Assembly (NCBI GenBank): GCA_021819135.1
Contig: JAKASE010000003.1
Location: 62,001-126,000 of the forward strand
Origin: Thermoplasmata archaeon
GTDB lineage: Archaea > Thermoplasmatota > Thermoplasmata > Lutacidiplasmatales > UBA184
DNA length: 64,000 nucleotides
Direction of reading: 5' to 3'
Made by a program: the position numbers and the translations under genes. A model generated the notes under the pieces. That model had not been told where the DNA came from, did no database searches, and was given only the letters and a program-made list of their open reading frames with translations. Positions 9,566 through 19,611 of the stretch are shown here, piece by piece; positions within the stretch are counted from its first letter, which is position 1, and the number at the start of each line of letters is the position of its first letter.

Positions 9566-9616
9566 TCCGCCTCCCGGCGGCAAAGGGTTTTCCGCGCGCC
9601 GCGGGTCCGCGCGGCC

Positions 9617-10567
9617 ATGCCCGATCCTCCCCTCGTCGTCGTCGCCGACCCGATCGATGCCTCCGCGGTCGCGCGGCTCAGGGCCGGACCGTGCCGGGTC
9701 GTCGACGCGAGCGGCGATCCCGCGATGCTCGCCGAGCCGCTCGCCTCCGCCTGGGGGCTCATCGTCCGGAGCCGCACGAAGGTCAACGCCGCCCTGCTCG
9801 CGAAGGCGCCGAAGCTCGCGCTGATCGCACGGGCCGGGGTCGGCGTCGACAACATCGACATGGCCGCTGCGTCGGCCCGGGGGATCCGGGTCGTCAACGC
9901 GCCGGCGGCGGCCACCCAGAGCGTGGCGGAGCTCGCGGTCCTCTTCAGCCTCCTCCTCGTCCGGGGGGCCTATCCGCGGATGGTCTCCACGAAGGCCGGG
10001 CACTGGGAACGGGGGACGCACGGAGGCGAGCTCGCGGGCCGGACGGTCGGCTTCGTCGGCTACGGTCGCACCGCACGCGGGACGGCGCGTCGATTCGAGC
10101 CGTTCGGCGTGACGCTCCTCGCCTACGACCCGTTCGTCCCTCGCGCGGTCGACCGGACCGAGATCGTGCCCCTCGAGGCGCTCCTGGCCCGCTCCGACAT
10201 CGTCAGCCTCCACGCGGCGCTGACGGACGGGAACCGTCACCTCATGGATGCGGCGGCGTTCGGCCGGATGAAGGCCGGATCGTTCCTGATCAATGTCGCG
10301 CGCGGCGCCCTCGTCGACGAGGTGGCGCTGCTCTCCGCCCTGAACTCCGGTCACCTCGCCGGGGCCGCGCTCGACGTCTTCGAGGAGGAACCACCCATGC
10401 ACCGTGAACTGGTCGAGCACCCGCACGTGATCGCGACCCCCCACATCGGCGCGTCGACCCCCGAGGCCCAGCGTCGGGCCGGCGACCAGACGGTCGACGA
10501 GGTCCTGCGGGCGCTGCGCGGCGAGACGCTCACCGCCCTTGTCCCCTCCCCGGGAGGTGCGCGATGA
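9617..10567 (+). CDS. serA: D-3-phosphoglycerate dehydrogenase
   Basis: ARAGVGVDNIDMAAASARGIRVVNAPAAATQSVAELAV...GRTVGFVGYGRTARGTARR...INVARGALVDE. Confidence 0.88.
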   Translation: MPDPPLVVVADPIDASAVARLRAGPCRVVDASGDPAMLAEPLASAWGLIVRSRTKVNAALLAKAPKLALIARAGVGVDNIDMAAASARGIRVVNAPAAATQSVAELAVLFSLLLVRGAYPRMVSTKAGHWERGTHGGELAGRTVGFVGYGRTARGTARRFEPFGVTLLAYDPFVPRAVDRTEIVPLEALLARSDIVSLHAALTDGNRHLMDAAAFGRMKAGSFLINVARGALVDEVALLSALNSGHLAGAALDVFEEEPPMHRELVEHPHVIATPHIGASTPEAQRRAGDQTVDEVLRALRGETLTALVPSPGGAR

Positions 10568-11700
10568 CGTTCGACCCCGAGACGACGACGCTGCTCATCG
10601 CCGGACCGGTGCGGATCCATCCGCGCGTGCTGCGCGCGATGTCGATGTCGTCCCTCAACCACCGGGGCGACTACTTCCACGGGGTCGTGCAGGAGATTCG
10701 CGAGCTCCTCCCCGTCCTGTTCGGCGCCAAGGGCCACCAGGTCATCCTGACGGGAAGCGGCACCTCCGGCCTCGAGGCGATGTACTCCGCGCTCGTGCCG
10801 ACGAGCGGCCGGACCCTCGTCATCGCGAACGGCAACTTCGGCGACCGGACGAACGAGATCGTCCGCCGATGCTCCACCCAGGTGACGACGGTCTCGGCGC
10901 CGTGGGGCCAGCCCCTGCCGCTCGACGCGGCGAAGGCCGAGCTCGCGAAAGGCGACGTGAAGGCCGTCTGTGTCGTCCACAACGAGACGAGCGTGGGACT
11001 CGCGAACGACCTCGCCGCGCTCGCCCCGGCGATCCGGGACTCGGGCGCCCTCTTCCTTGTCGACGGCATCAGCGCCGTCGCCGGCATCCCGGTCCCGATC
11101 GAGGCCTGGGGGATCGATGCGGTCGTGGCCGGCAGCCAGAAGGGCCTTGCGGCGCCCGCCGGGCTCGCGCTCGTCCACCTGTCGGACCGCGCCCGGGCCG
11201 CCCTCCACGGGGGGACCTACTATCTCGATCTGGCGAAGCATCTGAAGTCGCTCGAGAAGAACGACACGCCGTGGACCCCCGCGGTCCCGCTCTTCCTCGC
11301 CCTGCGCGAGGCGCTGCTCCTCCTGAAGGAGGAAGGGCTCGCGCACCGGCTCGACCGGACCCACCGTCTCGCCGAGGCGACCCGTCATGCGGTCGACGCG
11401 CTCGGTCTCGAGCTCTACCCGGACCGGCGGTACGCCTCCGACACCGTGACGGCGGTGAAGAACCCGGCCGGCATGGGGGACCCCGAGCTCCGAAAGGTCC
11501 TCGAGCGGGAGTACAACGTCCTCGTCCAGGGCGGCCAGGGGTCGCTTACCGGGAAGATCTTCCGCATCGGGCACATGGGGATCGCCGACTGGCCGGACCT
11601 CCTCGTCACGTTCGCTGCCCTCGAGCGGACCCTCGCCCGGGCCGGTCGCGCACCCCCCGCCGGCGCGGCGGTGAAGGCGATCGTCGAGCGGATGCCGTAG
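10564..11700 (+). CDS. class V aminotransferase (alanine-glyoxylate / serine-pyruvate type)
   Basis: LLIAGPVRIHPRVLRAMSMSSLNHRGDYFHGVVQEIRELL...VAGSQKGLAAPAGLALVHLS. Confidence 0.88.
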   Translation: MTFDPETTTLLIAGPVRIHPRVLRAMSMSSLNHRGDYFHGVVQEIRELLPVLFGAKGHQVILTGSGTSGLEAMYSALVPTSGRTLVIANGNFGDRTNEIVRRCSTQVTTVSAPWGQPLPLDAAKAELAKGDVKAVCVVHNETSVGLANDLAALAPAIRDSGALFLVDGISAVAGIPVPIEAWGIDAVVAGSQKGLAAPAGLALVHLSDRARAALHGGTYYLDLAKHLKSLEKNDTPWTPAVPLFLALREALLLLKEEGLAHRLDRTHRLAEATRHAVDALGLELYPDRRYASDTVTAVKNPAGMGDPELRKVLEREYNVLVQGGQGSLTGKIFRIGHMGIADWPDLLVTFAALERTLARAGRAPPAGAAVKAIVERMP

Positions 11701-11754
11701 GCGAATCCTCCACCGGGGCTCGGGACGGCGTCCCGGGGGGTCGCCTCCCGGCCC

Positions 11755-12234
11755 CTAGATATCGACGATGACCCGGGCCCGGTGACGCGTCGGGTCGAAG
11801 ACGAGCTCGTGGAGGGTGATCGCCTTCACGTCGGCCCGGGCGGCATGCCGGGCCGGGTCGAACGGCTCGCCGGCCACGCTCGCGACGAGCGCGGTCGGCG
11901 GGTCCCCGATCGGCCGCACGCGGATCTCCCGACCGATGAACCCGTCGGTCTCCTTGAGCAGCAGGAGCTCGGTGAGATAGGCGACGACGAGCGACACCGC
12001 GTCCTCCCCCGAGGCGCTCACCGCCCGCTCCTCCCGGGGGCGGACCGACCGCAGGTCGGTCATCAGGGCGTAGAGCCCCAGGCCGAGCGCCTCGAGGAGC
12101 TCCGCCGCGGTCTCCCCCCGGGCCCAGATCCCGACGTCCGCGGTGGTGGGGAAGCTGCCCCAGCGCCGGGACGGGCGATGGGCGGCCGGGGGGGCGTTCG
12201 GTGCGGCGGGCGTGGTGCGGAGCAGGTCAGCCAT
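11755..12234 (-). CDS. archease
   Basis: TTADVGIWARGETAAELLEALGLGLYALMTDLRSV...SLVVAYLTELLLLKETDGFIGREIRV. Confidence 0.85.
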   Translation of the reverse strand: MADLLRTTPAAPNAPPAAHRPSRRWGSFPTTADVGIWARGETAAELLEALGLGLYALMTDLRSVRPREERAVSASGEDAVSLVVAYLTELLLLKETDGFIGREIRVRPIGDPPTALVASVAGEPFDPARHAARADVKAITLHELVFDPTRHRARVIVDI

Positions 12235-12270
12235 CGTTTAAGTCCGCGGGGCATCCTTGACGCTACCGCG

Positions 12271-13062
12271 ATGCGCGCCACGCTCGTCATTCCCACCCTG
12301 AACGAAGCGGCGTCGATCGGCCACGTGCTTCGGCTCTTCCGCACCGCCGCCACCGAGGCGAACGCCTCGATCTTCCGCGACGCCCCGGTCGACTGGGAGG
12401 TCCTCGTGGTCGACGGGGCCTCCGAGGACGGCACGGCGGCGATCGCGGAGCGGGAGGGGGCCCGCGTGATCATCGAGCGCCGGCCGGGGTACGGCCGGGC
12501 CTACAAGACCGGGTTCGCCGCCGCGCGCGGGGACGTGGTCGCGACGGCGGATGGGGACGCGACGTACCCGGTCGAGACGATCCCCGGGCTCGTCAAGAAG
12601 CTCCTCGACGAGGGGATCGATTTCCTCACCGGCAACCGGATGGCGTACCTCGACCGCCGCGCGATGACGACCGAGCACCGGATCGGGAACCGTCTCCTGA
12701 ACTCGTTCGTCGCGGTCGCCTACCACCGGTACCTCCGCGAGATCCCCCGGCGCACGTTCGAGGACAGCCAGAGCGGGTTCTGGGTCTTCCGGCGGGAGGT
12801 CCTGAGCCGTGTCCATCTGACGCAGGACGGGATGGCGTTCAGCGAGGAGCTGAAGATCGAGGCGCTCCTGCGGAACCTCAAGTTCGTCGAGGTCCCGATC
12901 CGCTACGGGGAACGCTGGGGCCCCCCGAAGCTCTCGAGCTGGCGCGACGGGATCGGCAACCTGGTCTTCCTCGCCCGCAAGCGGCTCGATGTCGCGCGCG
13001 AGGCCCGCGTCGGTGTGCCGGTCGCCTTTGCGAAGCAGACCGACGCCGGCCTGTCCCGGTGA
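12271..13062 (+). CDS. family 2 glycosyltransferase (dolichyl-phosphate glycosyltransferase-like)
   Basis: MRATLVIPTLNEAASIGHVLRL...VDGASEDGTAAIAEREGARVIIERRPGYGRAYKTGFAAARGDVVATADGDATYP. Confidence 0.88.
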   Translation: MRATLVIPTLNEAASIGHVLRLFRTAATEANASIFRDAPVDWEVLVVDGASEDGTAAIAEREGARVIIERRPGYGRAYKTGFAAARGDVVATADGDATYPVETIPGLVKKLLDEGIDFLTGNRMAYLDRRAMTTEHRIGNRLLNSFVAVAYHRYLREIPRRTFEDSQSGFWVFRREVLSRVHLTQDGMAFSEELKIEALLRNLKFVEVPIRYGERWGPPKLSSWRDGIGNLVFLARKRLDVAREARVGVPVAFAKQTDAGLSR

Positions 13063-13073
13063 CGACCGGGCCC

Positions 13074-13226
13074 CTACTGGGTCTTCCCCGAGCGCTCGCG
13101 CGACTTCACGCGGAGGCCTTTGTAGCCGCAGCGGCGGCACTGGACCGCCTTGGGCGGGTTCCGGGCCGAGCAGTTCATGCAGACCTTCTTGTTGAGCAGA
13201 CGCTCGACCGCTTCCGGGAACGGCAT
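13074..13226 (-). CDS. rpl40e: large ribosomal subunit protein eL40
   Basis: Manual translation [50 protein letters not shown]; four-Cys zinc site. Not in the ORF track (50 aa). Confidence 0.93.
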   Translation of the reverse strand: MPFPEAVERLLNKKVCMNCSARNPPKAVQCRRCGYKGLRVKSRERSGKTQ

Positions 13227-13313
13227 GGGGACGGCGGGACCCGTCCTGACCTATAAAAGGCCATCCGGCGCCCCCGGCGAAGGCGCTTTGCGCGACCGAC
13301 GCCCTGACGGACC

Positions 13314-13970
13314 GTGCTGACCGATTCGGAGCGCGCGCGTGCCCTCGCGATCCCGCGTCGTGCGATCGCGCAGGCGCTCGGCCCGTCGCCGCACGCGGAC
13401 CCGGCGGCGCCGTTCCGGGCCGAGGAGCTCCCGCCGGTGTTCGACGAGCGACGCGGGGTCTTCGTCACGTTGAAGCGCTATCCGTCGCGGTCGCTGCGGG
13501 GCTGCATCGGATACCCCCTCCCCGTGCTCCCGCTGCGGGCCGCCCTCCCCCGGGCCGGCGTCGCCGCGGCGGTCGAGGACCCCCGGTTCTCTCCCGTCCG
13601 CGCGGAGGAGCTCCCCCGGCTCGCGATCGAGGTCTCGGTCCTCACGGTGCCGGTGGCGATCCGGGCCGCGGACCCGACCGAGCTCGTGAACGCGGTCCGG
13701 GTCGGGCGGGACGGTCTGATCGTGGACGGGTTCGGCGCGACCGGGCTACTGCTCCCGCAGGTCGCGCCCGAGGCCGGATGGGACGCCGAGGAGTTCCTCG
13801 AGGGGACGTGCGAGAAGGCCGGGCTATCCTCCCGGGCGTGGCGGGACCCGCGCGTCACCGTCCGCCGGTTCGAGGCCGAGGTGTTCCACGAGGACCGCCC
13901 CGGGGGCGAGGTCGCGGACGATGCGCCCGCCGTCAGCGCGTCGGGCGGACGACCTTCGCGGAGAAGCTGA
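13314..13970 (+). CDS. AMMECR1 domain protein
   Basis: GVFVTLKRYPSRSLRGCIGYPLPVLPLRAALPRAGVAAAVEDPRFSPVRAEELPRLAIEVSVLTVP...GLLLPQVAPEAGWDAEEFLEGTCEKAGL. Confidence 0.9.
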   Translation: MLTDSERARALAIPRRAIAQALGPSPHADPAAPFRAEELPPVFDERRGVFVTLKRYPSRSLRGCIGYPLPVLPLRAALPRAGVAAAVEDPRFSPVRAEELPRLAIEVSVLTVPVAIRAADPTELVNAVRVGRDGLIVDGFGATGLLLPQVAPEAGWDAEEFLEGTCEKAGLSSRAWRDPRVTVRRFEAEVFHEDRPGGEVADDAPAVSASGGRPSRRS

Positions 13971-16896
13971 CGCCGTCCAGGTCCCAGGTGCGGACGTCCG
14001 GACCTTCCGGTAGGGGGCCTTCGACGATCTCGAACGGGGCCGCGAGCAGGTCGTGCGCGAGCGCGTCGCGTCGGGCCTCGAGGCTCGCGCGGAGCGGGCC
14101 GGAGGCGGCGACCGTGATCGCCACCGTCTCGGTGTAGCGCAGGCCGAGCTCCTTGCGGGTCTGCTGGAGGCGCCGGGAGACCTCCCGGGCGAGACCCTCC
14201 GCGAGCAGTGCCTCCGTGGGCCGCCGGGAAAGGGCCGCCACCGGGACCCCGTCCTCCTCCCGGAGGACCCATTCCGACTCCGGATACCGTCCCCGGTCCG
14301 CAGGGTCCTCCCGCCGCACCTCCTTCACGTTGAGTTCATCGGCGAGGAGCGCGGTCCCTTCCGACCCGAGGGCCGACTCCGCCGTGGAGGGGGCCCGGAG
14401 GATCACGAACGTCGCGAGGGGGATGCGGGACTTCACCTCAGCGCGGTGGCGGAGCTCCCGCCCGACCTCCACCCAATGGCGGAGCCCTTCCATCCCCTGC
14501 TCCAGGGCCACGTCGCGCGCCGCGAGCACGGACGGCCAGGGCTCCTGGTGCACCGAGCCTGCCTCCTCCCGGAACCCGCGCTCTCCCACCTCCTGGTGGA
14601 CCCACTCGGCGGTGAAGGGAAGGATCGGCGCGATGGCCCGCGCGAGACCGAGGAGGCTGTAGGAGAGCGTCGCGTGCGCCGCGCGGCGGTCCGCGGAGCG
14701 GCCCTCCGACCAGAACCTCGGACGGGAGCGCCGGAGGTACCAGGTCGAGAGGTCGTCGACGAACGCGCCGATCGCGTCGGCCGCAGCGCGCATCTCGAGG
14801 CCGGAAAGCGCGGCATCGACGGCCCCGCGGGTCCCCTCGAGACGGGAGAGGAGCCAGCGGTCGAGGACCCCTTCGGGCGCGGGACGGTCCGTCACCGGGG
14901 CGAGTCCGTCGGCCCGGGCATTGTCGACGTGGAACGCCACGACGTTCGCGAGCGCCCCGAGGGTGCGGGCCGCGTTCTTCCGCACGGTCGTCTCCCCGAA
15001 GCGCATCGGCTCGGTGAAGTCGATCGAAAGGAACGCCCAGCGGACCGGGTCGGCCCCGAACTTCTCGAGGAGCGCGAGCGGGTCCAGCGCGTTCCCCTTC
15101 GACTTCGACATCTTGCGCGCCGACTCGTCGAGGACCATGCCGTTCACGGCGCAGGCCCGGTAGGCCGGCCGGTCGAAGAGGAGGGTCGCGATCACGAGCA
15201 GGGAGTAGAACCAACCCCGGGTCTGGTCTAGGCCCTCGGCGATGAAGTCGAGCGGCGCGGCCGGCTCGAACGGTCCCGGCTCGAACGGGTAGTGGAACTG
15301 CGCGAACGGGGCGGAGCCGCTGTCATACCATCCGTCGATCGTGTACGGCTCGCGTCGGGCGTCCTTCCCGCATGTCGCGCAGCGGAGGACGATCCGGTCG
15401 ACGGTGACCCGGTGCGGGTCGAACGGGGTGGGGAGCGGCGTGCCCTGGCGCTCGGCGAGCTCGGCGAAGCTCCCGACGCAGGTCGCGTGCCCGTCGGCGC
15501 AGAGCCAGACGGGGAGCGGGGTCCCCCAGTACCGGTTCCGCGAGAGCGCCCAGTCCTTCGCCTCGGTGAGGAAGTTGCCGAACCGCCCCTCGCGCAGGTG
15601 CTCCGGCACCCAGTGGACGGTCGCGTTGTGCCGGACGAGCCGGTCGGTCGCCCGCGAGGTCCGGACGAACCAGGAGTCGATCGCCCGGTAGATGAGCGGG
15701 GTGTCGCACCGCCAGCAGAACGGGTAGGTGTGGCGGACGGTCTCCCGACGGAAGAGCCGGCCGCGCTCGGCGAGGTCGACGAGGAGGATCGGATCGGCCG
15801 CCTTGAACGACCTTCCCCGCACGAGCGGGACCTGCTCGGTGAAGACGCCGCGGCTGTCGAGCGGGTCGAAGACCCCGACCTTCTCGCGCGTCCCGATCCT
15901 GAGGTCGTCCGGCCCGTAGCTCGGCGCGATGTGGACGAGGCCGGTCCCGTCGCCGGTCGTGACCGAATCGTCGAGGACGACGCGGTGGCGGCCCGCCCCG
16001 GGGCCGGGGGTGTCGAACGGAGGCACGTAGGACCGTCCGAGGAGCGCCCGTCCGGGGAACCGCTCGACGACCGGCGGCGCGCCCTGGGGGAAGTAGCGCG
16101 GCAGCGCGACCGTCGCGAGGACGAGCTCGCGTCCGTCCGGCTCGCGGACGACCGAGTACTCGACCTCCTCCCGCGCGGCGACCAGGAGGTTCGCGGGCAG
16201 CGTCCAGGGCGTGGTCGTCCAGACGAGAAGGTCGCGCGCGGGGCTCTCCGTGAGCGGGAACCGGAGGGTCACCGAAGGGTCGGTCGCCTCCCGGTACCCC
16301 TGGGCGACCTCGTGCGAGGAGAGCGGGGTCTCGCACCGGGGACAGTACGGCAGCGAGTAGTGGCCCTTCTCGAGGAGCCCGCGGTCGAACAGGGTCTTGA
16401 GCGACCACCAGACGCTCTCGATGAACGGGGCGTCCATCGTCTTGTACGGGTGGTCGTAGTCGAGCCAGTAGCCGAGGCGCCGGCTCATCTCCCGCCAGGC
16501 GGCGGCCACCTCCAGGACGGAGTCCCGGCACTCGTCGCAGAACCGCTCGACGCCGTACGCTTCGATCTCCTTCTTGGATCGGAAGCCGTGCCGCTTCTCG
16601 ATCTCGATCTCGACCGGAAGACCGTGGCAGTCCCATCCGGCCATCGAGCTCACGATCCGCTCGCCGCGCATCCGGTGGTAGCGGAGCTCGACGTCCTTCA
16701 GGATCCGCGCGATCAGGTGGCCGATATGGGGCGCCCCGTTCGCGGTCGGGGGGCCCTCGGTGAACCGGAACGTCGGCCCGCGCGCCGGCCGGGCGATGAC
16801 CGAGCCCGGCACCCCCGCGCGGTCCCAGAACTCGAGGACCCGCTGGTGGATCCGGTCGGAGGCCGGCGCCCCCGTCCCCTCCTCGCCGGCTGCCAT
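13933..16896 (-). CDS. ileS: isoleucyl-tRNA synthetase
   Basis: 987 aa; PTANGAPHIGHLIARILKD, WDCHGLPVEIEIEKRHGF, KMSKSKGNALDP. Confidence 0.97.
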   Translation of the reverse strand: MAAGEEGTGAPASDRIHQRVLEFWDRAGVPGSVIARPARGPTFRFTEGPPTANGAPHIGHLIARILKDVELRYHRMRGERIVSSMAGWDCHGLPVEIEIEKRHGFRSKKEIEAYGVERFCDECRDSVLEVAAAWREMSRRLGYWLDYDHPYKTMDAPFIESVWWSLKTLFDRGLLEKGHYSLPYCPRCETPLSSHEVAQGYREATDPSVTLRFPLTESPARDLLVWTTTPWTLPANLLVAAREEVEYSVVREPDGRELVLATVALPRYFPQGAPPVVERFPGRALLGRSYVPPFDTPGPGAGRHRVVLDDSVTTGDGTGLVHIAPSYGPDDLRIGTREKVGVFDPLDSRGVFTEQVPLVRGRSFKAADPILLVDLAERGRLFRRETVRHTYPFCWRCDTPLIYRAIDSWFVRTSRATDRLVRHNATVHWVPEHLREGRFGNFLTEAKDWALSRNRYWGTPLPVWLCADGHATCVGSFAELAERQGTPLPTPFDPHRVTVDRIVLRCATCGKDARREPYTIDGWYDSGSAPFAQFHYPFEPGPFEPAAPLDFIAEGLDQTRGWFYSLLVIATLLFDRPAYRACAVNGMVLDESARKMSKSKGNALDPLALLEKFGADPVRWAFLSIDFTEPMRFGETTVRKNAARTLGALANVVAFHVDNARADGLAPVTDRPAPEGVLDRWLLSRLEGTRGAVDAALSGLEMRAAADAIGAFVDDLSTWYLRRSRPRFWSEGRSADRRAAHATLSYSLLGLARAIAPILPFTAEWVHQEVGERGFREEAGSVHQEPWPSVLAARDVALEQGMEGLRHWVEVGRELRHRAEVKSRIPLATFVILRAPSTAESALGSEGTALLADELNVKEVRREDPADRGRYPESEWVLREEDGVPVAALSRRPTEALLAEGLAREVSRRLQQTRKELGLRYTETVAITVAASGPLRASLEARRDALAHDLLAAPFEIVEGPLPEGPDVRTWDLDGVSFSAKVVRPTR

Positions 16897-16953
16897 CGGG
16901 GCGCGCGACGTGCGTCGGGCAGATAAAAGCGCCCCGACCGCCGGGCCCGCTGC

Positions 16954-17742
16954 CTACCGCCGGAGCCCGTACGGGAGATGGCTCTTCGACTCGGGGCCGA
17001 CGGAGCTCGAGGGGTGCCTCTCGACGATCGTACCCTCGACCTCGGTGACATGGCAGTCGCGGCCGAGACGGATCTCGGGGCCCCGGACGAACCGCACGTC
17101 GATCGCCTCGAGCTCGACCCGTTCCCCCTCGACACGGAGGACGGAGCTGCGCACCTCCCGGTAGAACGCCTTGTCGACCAGGTTCGGCACGCGCCCCTTC
17201 AGACGCACCTTGCGGGCGCGCACGGTCCCGAGCTTCGACGGCCGGGTGAGATCGGCGACGACCTCGAGCGCCTCGAGGTCTCCGGGGACCTCGGCCGAGC
17301 CGCTCAGATGGGCGACGCCGGCGCGGATCGAGGGAGCCTCGAGGGCCCCGCGCGCCGTCAGCGTCCGGTCCACCGTGAGGGGGGCGCGGAACCGACCGCT
17401 CCCCTCGAGCGAGAGGTCCCCCGCCCGGACCGCGTTCTCGAAGTGGCCGTTCCCCCGGAGGGTGAACGCCCCGCGGACCTCGACCGGCCCATCGATCTCG
17501 AGCAGCCCCCGGGCCTCCAGCACCCCGAAGGTCGCGTTCCCCCCGATCGATACCGCTCCCTGCGTGCGCGCCGTACCGGCATCGACCGCCCGCGTGACCT
17601 TGACCGTCCCGTCACACTCCCAGCGCTCCGCCCGCACGGCGTCGTGCCGGGCCGTTCCCCGGTCCTCGACGTGCGGGACCCGGGGGATCTCGGGGGCCGC
17701 GACGGAACCCGGCCCCTTTCCCGAGGATGGAGGGCTTGACAC
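16954..17742 (-). CDS. polymer-forming (bactofilin-like) protein
   Basis: Repeating short beta-type units: GALLEIDGPVEVRGAFTLRGNGHFENAVRAGDLSLEGSGRFRAPLTVDRTLTARGALEAPSIRAGVAHLSGSAEVPGDLEA. Confidence 0.65.
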   Translation of the reverse strand: MSSPPSSGKGPGSVAAPEIPRVPHVEDRGTARHDAVRAERWECDGTVKVTRAVDAGTARTQGAVSIGGNATFGVLEARGLLEIDGPVEVRGAFTLRGNGHFENAVRAGDLSLEGSGRFRAPLTVDRTLTARGALEAPSIRAGVAHLSGSAEVPGDLEALEVVADLTRPSKLGTVRARKVRLKGRVPNLVDKAFYREVRSSVLRVEGERVELEAIDVRFVRGPEIRLGRDCHVTEVEGTIVERHPSSSVGPESKSHLPYGLRR

Positions 17743-17757
17743 GGCGACCGACCCCGT

Positions 17758-18192
17758 TCAGTGGCCGGTCCGGACCGGCGGTATCGCGAGTCGCCGGTGC
17801 TGGACCATGATGCACAGGTTCTCGATCACGGTCATGCCATGCGCCCGCGCCTTCGTGGCGGCCGGAGCGTTCTCCACTCCGAGCTGCATCCAGGCGACCG
17901 GGACCCCCCGGGCGATCGCCTCGTCGATCACGGGCGGGACCTGATCGCTCCGGCGGAAGAGGTCGACGATGTCCACCGCGATCTCTTTCGGGATCGCGGC
18001 GATCGATGGGTACGCGGTCTCCCCGAGCACGTTCGAGAGCATCGGGTTCACCGGTACGATCCGGTACCCCTGCCCCTGAAGGTACCGCGCGACCTCGTTC
18101 GAGTCCCGCTCGGGCTTGTCGGAGAGCCCGACGACCGCGATCGTCCGAGCGGCCCCGAGGATGCGGCGGAGCTCCGCGTCGTCTACGGACAT
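17758..18192 (-). CDS. CoA-binding domain protein
   Basis: AARTIAVVGLSDKPERDSNEVARYLQGQGYRIVPVNPMLSNVLGETAYPSIAAIP...VWMQ-type motif VAWMQLGVENAPAATKARAHGMTVIENLCIM. Confidence 0.85.
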   Translation of the reverse strand: MSVDDAELRRILGAARTIAVVGLSDKPERDSNEVARYLQGQGYRIVPVNPMLSNVLGETAYPSIAAIPKEIAVDIVDLFRRSDQVPPVIDEAIARGVPVAWMQLGVENAPAATKARAHGMTVIENLCIMVQHRRLAIPPVRTGH

Positions 18193-18289
18193 GGACGCGA
18201 GACCACACGGGGTCGGTACTTGATGCTGACGGAACCGGGGCGTCATACGACGGTCCCGAGCCCATATCCGACCGGGGACTCCGCCCGCC

Positions 18290-18676
18290 ATGTTCCTGGA
18301 CTACGTCGGGATACGCGTCACGAACCTCGCGAGGGCCGTCCGATTCGTCCGTGAGGGGCTCGGACTCGCCGAGGTGCGGAGGGGGCGGATGGGGCACGGG
18401 GGGGTCTGGGTGCTCCTCGAGGACCGGACCTCCCACCAGCAGCTCGAGCTCAACTGGTACCCGAAACGGTCCCGCTTCGCGACCCCCTTCGTGGCGGGAG
18501 AGGGGCTCGACCACCTCGGGGTCCGGGTCCAGGACCTCGGAGCGGCCGCGAAGCAGCTCGTCGCCGCCGGGGCCCGCAAGGTGGAGGAGATCCGGTATCG
18601 CGGCCGAGTCGCCCTCGCCTACTACGAGGGCCCCGACGGGCTCTGGATCGAGCTGATCCCCTCTCCCGGCGCCTGA
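18290..18676 (+). CDS. VOC/glyoxalase-family protein
   Basis: VGIRVTNLARAVRFVREGLGLAEVRR...GLDHLGVRVQDLGAAAKQLVAAGARKV...YYEGPDGLWIELI. Confidence 0.85.
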   Translation: MFLDYVGIRVTNLARAVRFVREGLGLAEVRRGRMGHGGVWVLLEDRTSHQQLELNWYPKRSRFATPFVAGEGLDHLGVRVQDLGAAAKQLVAAGARKVEEIRYRGRVALAYYEGPDGLWIELIPSPGA

Positions 18677-18713
18677 GCGGTCCCGCGGGGCGAGCGGGCC
18701 CGACCCGTCCGCC

Positions 18714-19550
18714 CTAGATCGGGGCGAGCGCGCGCCGTGGCGTCGAGACGTAGAGCGCGAGGGCCACCAGCCCGCCGACGAGGATGAGTCCGTAGCTGAG
18801 CAGGGTGCCGACGACGAGGAACGACGCGGAGACGACCGTGAGGAACGCGAACGCGTCGTGCGCGCCGTGGAGGAGCGCGACGACCACGAGGTTGCCGCCG
18901 GAGTAGCGGTACGTCGCCGCGAAGGCGAGGCCGAGGAAGAACAAGGACGGGAAGATCAGGGGCGCCGCCGCCCCGTAGGTCGTCGCGTAGTACATGTGGA
19001 CGAACGCGAAGAGCACGCTGGACCCGATCGCCGGCGCGATCCAGGTCCCGGGACGGTCCCGCCAGTAGCCGAAGATCCAGCCCCGGAAGATCGTCTCCTC
19101 GAACGCGCCGACGACGAACGAGAACCCGACGAAGAACCAGGGGTCGCCGCGGGCCTGCTCGAGCGCCGGGTTCGGTCGGTTGAGCAGCCCCACGGCCGAC
19201 GGGTCGACCGCCTCGTAGACGAGGAGGAGCACAAGGACGACGAGCAGGGCGAGCAGCGAGAGAAGGCCGTACCACCGGAGGCCCTCGTGGGTCGCGAGCC
19301 CCATCCGTCGGGCCCAGTCCCGGAGCGGCGCTCCGCCGACGAGCAGCGCGAAGGCGATCACCGGGATCCCGTAGACGACGAAGACGTCCCCCGGGAGGTT
19401 GCCGTAGAGGACGAGGGCGCCCGGGACCGTCTGGGGCACGAAGTACTGGCTCAGGATCGCGAAGACGGTGATCGCGACGGCCAGGCCGTACCGCCCGAGC
19501 GGAGCCGGTCGGACGGGGGTCTCGACCGGCCGGGGGCCGACGGCGCGCAT
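18714..19550 (-). CDS. CPBP-family intramembrane metalloprotease
   Basis: FEETIFRGWIFGYW motif and later conserved His segments in a multi-TM protein. Confidence 0.8.
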   Translation of the reverse strand: MRAVGPRPVETPVRPAPLGRYGLAVAITVFAILSQYFVPQTVPGALVLYGNLPGDVFVVYGIPVIAFALLVGGAPLRDWARRMGLATHEGLRWYGLLSLLALLVVLVLLLVYEAVDPSAVGLLNRPNPALEQARGDPWFFVGFSFVVGAFEETIFRGWIFGYWRDRPGTWIAPAIGSSVLFAFVHMYYATTYGAAAPLIFPSLFFLGLAFAATYRYSGGNLVVVALLHGAHDAFAFLTVVSASFLVVGTLLSYGLILVGGLVALALYVSTPRRALAPI

Positions 19551-19611
19551 GGGGCGGCGAGGGGGGCACGGTACTTATCCCCCCGCGCCGGTCGACCGCG
19601 CCAGGGGGCCC

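Noticed and set aside
8414-10444. 676-aa minus-strand ORF antisense to moxR and serA
   Set aside because: Antisense shadow ORF; moxR and serA carry conserved motifs on the plus strand.
15292-16926. 544-aa plus-strand ORF antisense to ileS
   Set aside because: Arg/Glu/Pro/Gly-rich shadow ORF produced by GC-rich codon bias; ileS on the minus strand has unambiguous catalytic motifs.
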